Shown here one piece after another: positions 1-6,460 of a stretch of 45,860 nucleotides of DNA. Under the pieces are notes generated by a model that saw only the letters and a list, made by a program, of their open reading frames with translations, had not been told where the DNA came from and made no database searches. The stretch lies in the IMG/VR virus record IMGVR_UViG_3300009788_000048, positions 1 to 45,860 of that record; one strand, given 5' to 3'. Position 1 is the first letter of the stretch; each line of letters opens with the position of its first letter. This DNA comes from a virus. A program made the translations under genes and the position numbers.

Positions 1-123
1 CTACCAGTTATCGCCCTACCAGTGATGCCGGTGACGATAACGATACGACGTTCACGTTCGACTTCGAGATCATAAGTACCTCGGACCTTCGGGTATGGGA
101 ACGTGTGGATTCGACAGGCGTTC
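1..123. repeat. Terminal direct repeat, left copy (circular join)
   Basis: These bases are identical to the last 123 bases of the window. The repeat lies inside the tail-fibre reading frame, which is continuous across the join, so it reads as the overlap of a circular assembly (unit 45,737 bp) rather than a T7-style physical terminal repeat, which would cut the gene at the virion DNA end. A headful-packaged, circularly permuted genome would give the same result. Confidence 0.93.
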
Positions 124-1247
124 AGACGCTTAAAACAGAGACTACGCATTATTCGGTAACGGCTACTAATCTGGACTTTACCAGTGGCGGTACCGTCACG
201 ATGGTAACTGCGCCAGCGACCGGGGTAACGCTGGTGATCGGCAGGGTGATACCTTACGATCAAGGGGATAATTTTACCGATGGGGATGTTATAAGTTTTG
301 CGTCGATTACAAACGCTCTTGACGCTGTGACGTTAAAGGTGCAGCAGTTAGAGGAGATGCTCAATCGGGCCGGGCTTAACCCGGAAACAGACGATACTAC
401 TCTTGATATGACTTATCCGAGTTCGATAGACAGGGCAAGTCAATCCGCAGGTTGGAACGCAAGCGGTGAGTGGACGATCATATCCAGCGGGATAGCTGCA
501 GGCGATGCAACGGTTACAGCTTATGCCGAGACGTTCCTGGATGATAATAACGAGGCGGAATTTAAAGCTACTACGAATCTGGAAATCGGGACCGATGTTC
601 AGGCCTGGGACGCTCAGCTCGATGATATAGCTGCTTTGCCAGTGACTAACGGTAACTTTATGGTCGGTGACGGGTCCAACTGGGTAGCTGAAAGCGGTGC
701 TACGGCGCTGACCAGTATCGGAGGTCAGCCGCTCGATGCCGGCCTTACTTCTATATCAGGACTGACAACGGCGGCCGATAAGATGCCATACACAACCGCA
801 AGCGATACTTATGCTGTGACGCCTCTTACTTCGTTTGCCCGGACGTTATTGGACGATGCAGATGCGTCGACTGCTCGAGCTACTTTGGGAGTGGGAGGTT
901 ATACTGATCGGGGAGATCCTGCCTCGGAGGATTTTGCCGTTGGAGATCTTACGACAGATAATACCTGGCGAGACCTGGACCTTAGCAGTATCGTTACAGA
1001 TTCGACTGCTACGGCCGTTCTGCTTAGAGTGCAGGTTACAGATGATGCCACTTCGTCGATCGTTTCTTTTAGAGAAAATGGCAATACAAACACTATAAAT
1101 GTTTCGCATATCAGAACAATTGTCGCTAATAGTACCATCTTTGGGGATAAAATCGTTTCAGTGGATTCAAGCAGGATAATCGAATATAGAACGGCAAATT
1201 TAACATTCACCGCCATCGATATAACCGTAGCCGGTTGGTGGCACTAA
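1..1247 (+). CDS. Tail fibre protein, main part (starts at 45644, runs across the circular join)
   Basis: Read across the join the protein has 446 residues, starting at the ATG at 45644. After a signal-like N-terminus, residues about 30-150 resemble the T7 gp17 N-terminal anchor that docks the fibre on the tail: a run of short strands, then DGDVISFASITNALDAV and a heptad-like helix (VQQLEEMLNRAG). The rest is low-complexity fibre-type sequence with AYAETFLDDNNEAEF and FARTLLDDADASTARATLGV repeats, typical of trimeric fibres, and a beta-rich C-terminal domain that may contact the receptor. It follows the giant internal protein gene and precedes a small secreted protein and a holin-like gene. 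The fibre role is well supported; the receptor is unknown. The leading signal sequence is unusual for a fibre. Confidence 0.8.
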   Translation, partial: TSYRPTSDAGDDNDTTFTFDFEIISTSDLRVWERVDSTGVQTLKTETTHYSVTATNLDFTSGGTVTMVTAPATGVTLVIGRVIPYDQGDNFTDGDVISFASITNALDAVTLKVQQLEEMLNRAGLNPETDDTTLDMTYPSSIDRASQSAGWNASGEWTIISSGIAAGDATVTAYAETFLDDNNEAEFKATTNLEIGTDVQAWDAQLDDIAALPVTNGNFMVGDGSNWVAESGATALTSIGGQPLDAGLTSISGLTTAADKMPYTTASDTYAVTPLTSFARTLLDDADASTARATLGVGGYTDRGDPASEDFAVGDLTTDNTWRDLDLSSIVTDSTATAVLLRVQVTDDATSSIVSFRENGNTNTINVSHIRTIVANSTIFGDKIVSVDSSRIIEYRTANLTFTAIDITVAGWWH

Positions 1248-1259
1248 GAAAGGGTAAAC

Positions 1260-1514
1260 ATGAGAAAAACTATAACGATAATCTTGATAGCGTGTCTTTG
1301 CTTTGCTGCTCATGCAGGTAATCGCCAAACCTTGTACCGGCAGTTCGGGCCGGTGTTCCTGGAGGCGATGGTGCGAGTGATCAAAGATGAGATCAACATC
1401 TTAAGGGCTCAGCATGGCCTTGCGGCCAGGACCGATCAGCAGCTGGTCGATGCGCTCGAAGCGAAACTTGCCACGATACCAGAGTATGACTGGATGACAG
1501 ACCCCAATAATTAA
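1260..1514 (+). CDS. Small secreted protein, unknown function
   Basis: This 84-aa protein begins with a textbook Sec signal peptide: basic MRKT, hydrophobic core IIILIACLCFA-like, and a likely cleavage after AHA. The mature part (about 65 aa) is predicted helical, with FLEAMVRVIKDEINILR and DQQLVDALEAKLATI segments, and ends acidic. An AAAGGG ribosome site precedes the ATG. It lies 12 bases after the fibre gene and 11 before a holin-like gene, so it could be a lysis accessory or a tail-associated protein. I do not recognise the family. Confidence 0.65.
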   Translation: MRKTITIILIACLCFAAHAGNRQTLYRQFGPVFLEAMVRVIKDEINILRAQHGLAARTDQQLVDALEAKLATIPEYDWMTDPNN

Positions 1515-1525
1515 GGAATTTTGAT

Positions 1526-1753
1526 ATGGACGATACTGCAATAGATGTTAAGCTCGGTCATCACGATGACTTGATCCAGGAGCTTAAGCGTCATGACGAG
1601 AAACAATGGGTAGAGCTTGGCAAGATCAGGCAGGCGCTTACCCGGCTGGTTCCGGTGTGGGTTACGGTTGTTGTCTCTACAATGTCGTTTCTTACGGGTT
1701 CCGCTCTGACGATCGCAGTGATCACTGTTAAATTCGCTGGTAAGGCTGGTTGA
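1526..1753 (+). CDS. Holin-like membrane protein (XhlA-type layout)
   Basis: This 75-aa protein has an amphipathic, charged N-terminal helix (DDLIQELKRHDEKQWVELGK) and one strong C-terminal transmembrane segment (VPVWVTVVVSTMSFLTGSAL onward), ending in a short basic tail. That order matches small phage holin or haemolysin XhlA-type proteins, which sit in the cytoplasmic membrane and help trigger lysis. An AAGGA site precedes the ATG. It is the last gene of the late transcript before the terminator at 1828. The assignment rests on topology and position; a spanin-like role is possible. The best endolysin candidate lies far away at 15924. Confidence 0.5.
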   Translation: MDDTAIDVKLGHHDDLIQELKRHDEKQWVELGKIRQALTRLVPVWVTVVVSTMSFLTGSALTIAVITVKFAGKAG

Positions 1754-1827
1754 TTTTTCGGGGTTGGTCGTTTGTTGAAAATGCCTTCGGTCCGGCTGAC
1801 TCCGTCTTGATTCTTTTTCGCAAGTGG

Positions 1828-1856
1828 GCCGTCCGACCTCACCGGTCGGGCGGTTT
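1828..1856 (+). terminator. Probable intrinsic terminator of the late operon
   Basis: An 11-bp stem (GCCGTCCGACC pairing with GGTCGGGCGGT, two G-U pairs) closes a 5-nt loop and is followed by a weak T-rich stretch. It lies between the last plus-strand late gene and the convergent minus-strand genes, where a terminator is expected. Confidence 0.65.
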
Positions 1857-1938
1857 GCTTATTTGTTATTAGGTAATTGACGAAGTAGTTTTCCTCGCAA
1901 AGGGTACCGCAAATGAACACCCTTTGCAAGTTTTACCG

Positions 1939-2088
1939 TTAGTTAAGTTCGTGTTCTTCGTCCTCAAATACAAGAACCGTTTTTACCTTAATAGTTGCAT
2001 TGTCCCTGACGGCACGCCGGGCGATAGCCTTGTCTTTTTTGGACAACTTGTCATAAAAAGTGTTAAGTTTTTTGTTTGGTGTTTTCAT
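1939..2088 (-). CDS. Small basic protein, 49 aa, unknown
   Basis: The frame starts at an ATG (minus strand 2088) with a good AAAGGAAG ribosome site and ends in TAA. The product starts MKTPNKKLNTFYDKLSKKDK, has a basic middle (AIARRAVRDN) and an acidic end (FEDEEHELN). It lies 30 bases downstream of the DUF7446-like gene on the same strand and probably shares its promoter near 2532. No family recognised. The strong ribosome site and operon position are the reasons to call it. Confidence 0.55.
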   Translation of the reverse strand: MKTPNKKLNTFYDKLSKKDKAIARRAVRDNATIKVKTVLVFEDEEHELN

Positions 2089-2118
2089 AATACACTTCCT
2101 TTCAAAAAGTGGCAGGGG

Positions 2119-2415
2119 TTAAACTACCTCGTCTGGGTCATCGAACATTCGGAGTGCTGATTTTCTGGGGCCAACGACAACCGTCTCCGCCCCCGTCTCG
2201 GCTGATTCTACTTTTTTGACTCTAACTTCGTATTTGGTTCCGTCAGGGGCGGTTATTGTTTGCTCGAATCCTACCCATCTGTTGAGTACGCAATTAAGAA
2301 AATCGTCCGTAACGTCTTTTTTGTCCAGCCATTCGTTGCCCGCTTTATTCAGTTTTCCCGCAAACACCCTATCGCTTACCGCACTATGGCATAGCCTTAT
2401 ATCCTCAACTTTCAT
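2119..2415 (-). CDS. DUF7446-like phage protein
   Basis: This 98-aa protein has the pattern MKVEDIRLCHSAVSDRVFAG, then NKAG, DKKDVTDDFLNCVL and a beta-rich C-terminal half (GTKYEVRVKKVE). It resembles a small family common in phages (DUF7446, from memory) with no assigned function. A GAGAGGTG ribosome site lies just upstream. It has its own sigma70-like promoter and a structured leader of about 110 nt, so it can be expressed separately from the integrase. Base use is like its neighbours. Confidence 0.6.
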   Translation of the reverse strand: MKVEDIRLCHSAVSDRVFAGKLNKAGNEWLDKKDVTDDFLNCVLNRWVGFEQTITAPDGTKYEVRVKKVESAETGAETVVVGPRKSALRMFDDPDEVV

Positions 2416-2438
2416 AATTCACCTCTCAATCAAAGAAA

Positions 2439-2487
2439 GAACCGTCCAAGGTATGTGTTGCAAGTAAGACTTGCCCTCAGACGGTTC
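2439..2487 (-). promoter_or_regulatory. Structured leader of the DUF7446-like gene
   Basis: In the minus-strand transcript, GAACGTTC-type arms (8 bp: plus 2439-2446 and 2480-2487) enclose a second small hairpin (CAAGT/ACTTG, plus 2461-2473). The structure lies between the promoter near 2532 and the start codon at 2415. It could be an attenuator, a protein-binding leader or a 5' stabiliser. Confidence 0.4.
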
Positions 2488-2531
2488 GTTAAGCACCAAT
2501 AAATTTGAAAAGTCTCGCAACACACAATTAA

Positions 2532-2559
2532 ACTATACACTATAAAATCAAAAAGTCAA
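2532..2559 (-). promoter_or_regulatory. Sigma70-like promoter, minus strand
   Basis: On the minus strand TTGACT (-35) is followed after 16 bases by TATAGT (-10), in an AT-rich stretch. It points at the two-gene unit starting at 2415 and lies just downstream of the integrase stop codon. Confidence 0.6.
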
Positions 2560-2579
2560 GAAAAAATAAATTATTTAGA

Positions 2580-2619
2580 CCTTATCCACCATTATTTATA
2601 CCTTATCCGCCATTATTTA
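2580..2619. repeat. Two tandem 19-bp repeats after the integrase
   Basis: CCTTATCC(A/G)CCATTATTTA occurs at 2580-2598 and 2601-2619 with one mismatch and a 21-bp period (two helical turns). The second copy touches the last codons of the integrase. The phasing suggests a protein-binding site pair. Confidence 0.55.
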
Positions 2620-3606
2620 AATCCATTGGTCGACAGGGAGCTGATTTACTTTCCACCTGAGGACGAACTGGCGATCGGTATAGAATTGGCTGGTGGTCCT
2701 CGCTGAAGAGTGCTGCAGCAGATCCCGGGCCGAATCGATCGAGCCGATCGTCTGTATGAGCGTAGAGAATGTTTTGCGGAGATCCTGCCGGGTTATGCCC
2801 TGCCGGAACGAATCGAACACTTTGCGGGTATTACGGTCAGCGAATAGCTTTTCCTGATCCGATGGCAGTGAGCTGATATAGGCGGTTAGCAGTGGCGCCA
2901 GTTTGTCGGGCAGCGGTGCTGTTAGCTGCTTGCTTGTCTTAGACGCGACTGACCGGACTGTCAGGCTGTTTAAGTCGAGTTCGTCGATCCTGAGCGAATC
3001 TGTGTCGTTTTTACGGAGTCCGGTGGTTAGTGATATAAGTATCCGGATCCGCCAGGCTTGGGTTGGCGCGCGATCTATGAGCAGGCTGATCTGCTTGTTT
3101 GTCAGGGCCTTGACTATCACGGGTGGGGTTTTGACCTTCTGGAGCGTGATCTGTGCTGTTATGTAGCGACGCTGGGGATGCCGGGTCCAGTTGAGGAAAG
3201 CGGTGAGGCGTCCGATGGTCTTATTGACGGTCCAGGGACCGACCTGTTCGCTGTGATCGAGCAGAAAAGCGTCTATGTGTGCCTGAGCGAGTTTTGCGGT
3301 TGGGATATCCCCTATTGCTGAGATCAGTCGGTTAAGAGCAAGGGAGGCCTCGTACCGGCTGGCGGCGGTGAGGTTGAGCAGTTCATATCTGTTGAGGTAT
3401 TCGTTGCGGGCGGCGGTCAGAGGGACGCTGACCGAGCCGATATATACTTCGCTGTTGATTTGCTGCATGAGTATAGATCTTCTGAGGTCTGCGAGTTTTT
3501 TGGTTTGGAATCTTTCGGTTTTACGTTTTTTCGTGTGAGGGTCGGTCCATCGCAACCACCAACCACTTTTATTAGGTCTTTTATAAGGCTGTCCGAGTGT
3601 TCGCAT
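2617..3606 (-). CDS. int: Tyrosine-type integrase
   Basis: This 329-aa site-specific recombinase would join attP to the host tRNA site. The N-terminus is basic (KRPNKSGWWLRWTD, an AP2/arm-binding type), residues about 65-165 form the SAM-like core-binding domain, and the C-terminal half is catalytic: TTGLRKND gives the first Arg, the Lys loop is near SKTSKQ, RQDLRKTF gives box II, LLQHSS gives the second His and QFYTD the nucleophile Tyr. The box II His is Gln here, a tolerated but less usual variant. The gene starts 67 bp from the candidate attP core and is flanked by repeats that could be arm sites. It is probably separately promoted. Confidence 0.9.
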   Translation of the reverse strand: MRTLGQPYKRPNKSGWWLRWTDPHTKKRKTERFQTKKLADLRRSILMQQINSEVYIGSVSVPLTAARNEYLNRYELLNLTAASRYEASLALNRLISAIGDIPTAKLAQAHIDAFLLDHSEQVGPWTVNKTIGRLTAFLNWTRHPQRRYITAQITLQKVKTPPVIVKALTNKQISLLIDRAPTQAWRIRILISLTTGLRKNDTDSLRIDELDLNSLTVRSVASKTSKQLTAPLPDKLAPLLTAYISSLPSDQEKLFADRNTRKVFDSFRQGITRQDLRKTFSTLIQTIGSIDSARDLLQHSSARTTSQFYTDRQFVLRWKVNQLPVDQWI

Positions 3607-3672
3607 TTTTACTGGCTACCTATTAGACACCACGATTTCATAATCTGTTTATTTGTAATAACTTATAAACCT

Positions 3673-3719
3673 CAGCTTAAACTTACGAAAGCTGCGCTCT
3701 ACCATTGAGCTACATCGGC
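3673..3719 (-). other. Candidate attP core: 5' half of a tRNA-Thr(CGT)
   Basis: Read on the minus strand from 3719, the sequence begins GCCGATGTAGCTCAATGG and continues as a perfect tRNA 5' half: acceptor strand, D arm, 5' anticodon stem CAGCT and anticodon loop TTCGTAA (anticodon CGT, threonine). It then leaves the tRNA fold; no T arm or 3' acceptor follows. An inverted pair CAGCTT/AAGCTG (3673-3678 and 3689-3694) surrounds the loop, as core recombinase sites do. This is attachment-site identity, not a functional tRNA gene. The integrase start lies just downstream. Confidence 0.75.
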
Positions 3720-3790
3720 AGGGATAAGCTATATTGGTTAAGTAACTGGGTTTTAATGACTTATCTGGTTATTTTCTTTTTCGCGTCTCT

Positions 3791-3805
3791 GTGTATATGG
3801 AGTAT
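3791..3805. promoter_or_regulatory. Operator-like sequence, copy 1 (near attP)
   Basis: GTGTATATGGAGTAT matches 14 of 15 bases of the sequence at 6182-6196, next to the early promoter. It lies between attP and the small membrane protein gene. A shared regulator, possibly the RHH protein at 5767-6090, could bind both. Confidence 0.4.
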
Positions 3806-3836
3806 ATAGCTTATATTTTGTATGGGTACTGGCTAC

Positions 3837-4049
3837 CTATTGGCTACCTGACAAAACTTCGTCGGGGGTGAAGTGTCTTACTCGCTTTGTGCCTAACTGC
3901 TTGCGGTAACTGTGTCGCTTGGCTTTCGCTAATTCAGCGAGGGCGCCGTCGATGGCGTCCTCGGCTAAATGAAAAAGGACCGAAGCGAAGAATATTATCA
4001 GCGCCCATTTTAATATTTTCTTCCAGTCCATCTCTTTCTCGCTTATCAC
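3837..4049 (-). CDS. Small membrane protein, unknown
   Basis: This 70-aa protein has one transmembrane segment (LKWALIIFFASVLFHLA) after a charged start and a basic C-terminal half (KAKRHSYRKQLGTKRVRH). It begins at a GTG that overlaps the TGA of the exoprotein gene (GTGA), a sign of translational coupling; an ATG six codons later is an alternative start. It could help the exoprotein at the membrane or be a separate accessory product. No family recognised. Its 3' end overlaps one of the candidate arm-site repeats. Confidence 0.55.
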   Translation of the reverse strand: MISEKEMDWKKILKWALIIFFASVLFHLAEDAIDGALAELAKAKRHSYRKQLGTKRVRHFTPDEVLSGSQ

Positions 4050-5632
4050 TGAGTTTCCACGGTACAGGTGAGCCAGTTTTCACTTAATATTAAAAAGTCA
4101 GTACCATCAACAAAGCCATCTCTGTTCGTATCAGCATTATTATAGGCTCTGTGCTTGCCCCTAATCAGTATACAATCATGACCGGCTATTGGTATTTCGC
4201 GAGCTGCCGAATCGTATAAAATGCCTGTAAGCTCCAGGGTTATTATATCGCCGTCGTCAATATCGCCGGTAGCTTCTATGATCGCCTGGGTCCTAAATTT
4301 CAAGGTAAGATCAAGCAAACCATCCGGGCCGGTACCTACGCAGTTGCAGTCTGCAATATCCGGGGCGGGCGTCGCTACATCTTCGATACTACTTCGCAAG
4401 GGTTCTACGCCGGCAAGCCGGATAGAGGCGGGATCTATCATAGTTACATCAAGATCATTCGATCCTAATATAGCCACTGGTAGCACACCGGAGCTTCTGG
4501 TATTAACCGGATTCGGACAGCTGCCGGGCTTAATATCAAGAGCAACCTGAAACGCAGGCTTCGGAACGATCATAAGCGTAATATTGACGGTATCGCTCAT
4601 ATTGTCATTGTCAACCGTTTTCAAGTGAATTGTGTATTCGTGATTGATAAGAAGCCCAAGTGATTCTAAGTATGAGTAGCTTACTTCAAAAATTGGCCGG
4701 TCATCTCCAGTAGTTTCAAAAACTCCATCGTCATCTAGATCCCACAGGAAGGAAACAATATCGCCGTCAGGATCGCTTGAACCGCTGGCGTCCAGTATGA
4801 GGGAATCGCCGACACGGATAACATAGGGTCCGCCGCTGATATGGGCCTCCGGTGGAAGCGGGATAGGTTCGCAAACGAGAATAATGGCGGCGTTTTCGTA
4901 AATGTAAAAACGGTTGTTAATCGGATCGCCGTTGATTAAAGTGCCCGTGAGTACGCCGGTGAGATCAGTGATAATATCGTTACAGTCGTAATTGAAATTG
5001 TTTCCGTGTATCGTCATAACACTGTTATCTCTAAGATCGAAGATGCCGCCGAAAGTACCGCCAAATATGATAAGCTGACTATTACTATCGAGAGCAAGAT
5101 CGCCACCGACAGTAGCGCTGTCGATAGTGAGGATCGCGTCATGGTGGACCGTTGCAGATAGATCTATCGAAGTATTATCGATGTCAACTATGCTGCTTGA
5201 ATTAACGCGCAAAGACTCTAAAGCTGTGTAGGATATGGTGGAAAAACTATAACTTTCAGACTGGAAATCCTTTATATATCCGCCCGTAATGTCAGCAAAA
5301 TTATATACCTCGAAAAGGCCGTTTGCCACGCCCCCGGACATAGTAACCCAGCTACTGTCCCACGCCCGAAATACGCCAGCTATCCTTCCATCCCAAATAT
5401 TGATCTGACTTGTATCCCAGACGTGTAATTCAGGCAGAACGCTCCCTGTAAGCAAATTCAGTGTTGTTGGTTCATAGCCGGCATTGTTCCATACGTAAAC
5501 CTTATCATTAAGTACAAAATCAATATCATACTCCTGTCCGGAATCGTATATGATCGCACCTAAAAGATCAGGAGAACCGGTGAACAAACCACACAACAGA
5601 ACTGCCACAATAACAATCATTCGTTTTTTCAT
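4046..5632 (-). CDS. Secreted PKD/dockerin-type protein, probable lysogenic conversion gene
   Basis: I chose the ATG at 5632 because it begins a clean Sec signal peptide (MKKRMIVIVAVLLCGLF) behind AAAGGG; an upstream in-frame ATG at 5650 exists. The mature protein (about 500 aa) has repeated beta-strand turns suggestive of a beta-solenoid (residues 20-230), a PKD domain (about 255-355; DASGSSDPDGDIVSFLWDLD), a beta-sandwich segment with ALDIKPGSCPNPVN and GVLPVAILG as in many bacterial exoproteins, and a C-terminal dockerin-like calcium motif (DTNRDGFVDGTDFLIL, then ENWL). Such ends are frequent in planctomycete surface proteins. It is not a virion gene by position: it sits between integrase and regulator and would be expressed from the prophage. 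Substrate or ligand unknown. Confidence 0.75.
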   Translation of the reverse strand: MKKRMIVIVAVLLCGLFTGSPDLLGAIIYDSGQEYDIDFVLNDKVYVWNNAGYEPTTLNLLTGSVLPELHVWDTSQINIWDGRIAGVFRAWDSSWVTMSGGVANGLFEVYNFADITGGYIKDFQSESYSFSTISYTALESLRVNSSSIVDIDNTSIDLSATVHHDAILTIDSATVGGDLALDSNSQLIIFGGTFGGIFDLRDNSVMTIHGNNFNYDCNDIITDLTGVLTGTLINGDPINNRFYIYENAAIILVCEPIPLPPEAHISGGPYVIRVGDSLILDASGSSDPDGDIVSFLWDLDDDGVFETTGDDRPIFEVSYSYLESLGLLINHEYTIHLKTVDNDNMSDTVNITLMIVPKPAFQVALDIKPGSCPNPVNTRSSGVLPVAILGSNDLDVTMIDPASIRLAGVEPLRSSIEDVATPAPDIADCNCVGTGPDGLLDLTLKFRTQAIIEATGDIDDGDIITLELTGILYDSAAREIPIAGHDCILIRGKHRAYNNADTNRDGFVDGTDFLILSENWLTCTVETQ

Positions 5633-5766
5633 AATCGTACCCTTTCGCATTTTCTTACCTTAATATCAGGATTTGGAACGTGTTAAATCAGGTATTTACC
5701 TATACCCAAATACATACAACGCCTATAGTATAACAAGGATGAAACAGCAAAAGCAAGAAAAAAACT

Positions 5767-6090
5767 TCATGACCCGGAAAGATGTTCAGTTACTTCTTTT
5801 GTTAGCTCTTGAAGATAAGCGACTTGGTCAGGGTCGAGTTTGCCCAAAAGACGGATCCGCTCAAGATCGCATATCTTGTCTGTGATCAGCTTGCCAGCGG
5901 CGTTGACGGTCATATCAGGAGAGTTAAGAGCAACCTGGACATCGGCTGGAAGGGCCATATACGCCTTAAGGGCGCCGGTAATAGCCTGCCATTTTGTAAA
6001 ACCGGCTTTGACCCGGAAATCCTCGAATTCGTCCGATAAATCTTCAACTATATCGACGGTGAACGATCTTTTTATATTTTTTTTAGCCAT
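5767..6090 (-). CDS. Ribbon-helix-helix-like regulator (repressor candidate)
   Basis: The product (107 aa from the ATG at 6090, behind GGAG) starts MAKKNIKRSFTVDI, a basic beta strand, followed by two helices (DLSDEFEDFRVKAG and KWQAITGALKAYMAL), the order of Arc/CopG-type DNA-binding proteins. A helical C-terminal half (LERIRLLGKLDPDQVAYLQE) could oligomerise. It is the first minus-strand gene beside the divergent control region that holds an operator-like repeat, so it is a candidate lysogeny repressor. The fold is inferred from sequence pattern only. An upstream in-frame start at 6123 is possible but has no clear ribosome site. Confidence 0.5.
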   Translation of the reverse strand: MAKKNIKRSFTVDIVEDLSDEFEDFRVKAGFTKWQAITGALKAYMALPADVQVALNSPDMTVNAAGKLITDKICDLERIRLLGKLDPDQVAYLQELTKEVTEHLSGS

Positions 6091-6171
6091 CACAATCTCC
6101 ATTTTAGCTATGCTCACGGGCATAACTACATTTTTTTTCAGGTTATTTCAAGGTTTTTCAAGGCTCTCCAC

Positions 6172-6199
6172 TTGACAGGGTGTGTATATGGTGTATGTT
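6172..6199 (+). promoter_or_regulatory. Early plus-strand promoter candidate
   Basis: A perfect TTGACA is followed after 16 bases by TATGTT; an alternative -10 is the TATATA a few bases later. The operator-like sequence covers the spacer and -10, so a bound regulator would block transcription of the early genes starting at 6461. Confidence 0.5.
6182..6196. promoter_or_regulatory. Operator-like sequence, copy 2 (early promoter)
   Basis: GTGTATATGGTGTAT is nearly identical to 3791-3805. Here it is part of a wider imperfect palindrome (GTATAT, ten bases, ATATAC) lying over the early promoter. Confidence 0.45.
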
Positions 6200-6410
6200 A
6201 TATACAGAAGGCTTTGGTTAGACCTTAACCGGGACCTTAAAATGCGAAAAAGGAAAAATAAGTTTGGCCTCCGTCGACGCGTATAATTTTCATCACGATG
6301 GGATTATAGCGAGTTGACGGGAAATGTCAAGGGGAAAGGAAAATATTTTTATGGACAATGACCCCAAGCAAGGACGCGACGAAACACCGCCAACAGAACC
6401 ACAGATTAAT

Positions 6411-6444
6411 TAGTTTTTAGTTTTGAGTTTTTAATTTTGAGTTA
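6411..6444 (+). repeat. T-rich heptad repeat 1
   Basis: TAGTTTTTAGTTTTGAG followed by TTTTTAATTTTGAG. First member of a dispersed intergenic family built on AGTTTTT and GGTTTTT words. Confidence 0.7.
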
Positions 6445-6460
6445 CTTGAGGTGAAAAAAA

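Larger units (their letters stand above)
3611..3849. repeat. Direct repeats around attP, candidate integrase arm sites
   Basis: ACTGGCTACCTATT occurs at 3611-3624 and 3828-3841, and the core TGGCTACCT occurs a third time at 3841-3849. The copies bracket the tRNA-like core at 3673-3719 on both sides, as arm-type sites of heterobivalent integrases do. Confidence 0.5.
6091..6460. promoter_or_regulatory. Divergent control region between lysogeny and early genes
   Basis: This 370-bp gap holds repeated TTTCAAGG words (6145-6165), the plus-strand promoter at 6172, the operator-like sequence at 6182, a possible 20-codon frame (6351-6413, with an upstream AAAGGA) and the first T-rich heptad repeat (6411-6444). 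The layout, with a regulator facing away and early genes downstream, resembles an immunity region. Confidence 0.5.

Noticed and set aside
1-123. Physical direct terminal repeat as in T7
   Set aside because: The repeat lies in the middle of the fibre gene, and the frame is continuous only in the circle; an assembly overlap of a circular or permuted genome is simpler.
3673-3719. Complete tRNA gene
   Set aside because: Only the 5' half is present; no 3' anticodon strand in register, T arm or 3' acceptor follows.
6351-6413. 20-codon gene in the control region
   Set aside because: There is an upstream AAAGGA, but the peptide is polar and short and there is no other support.
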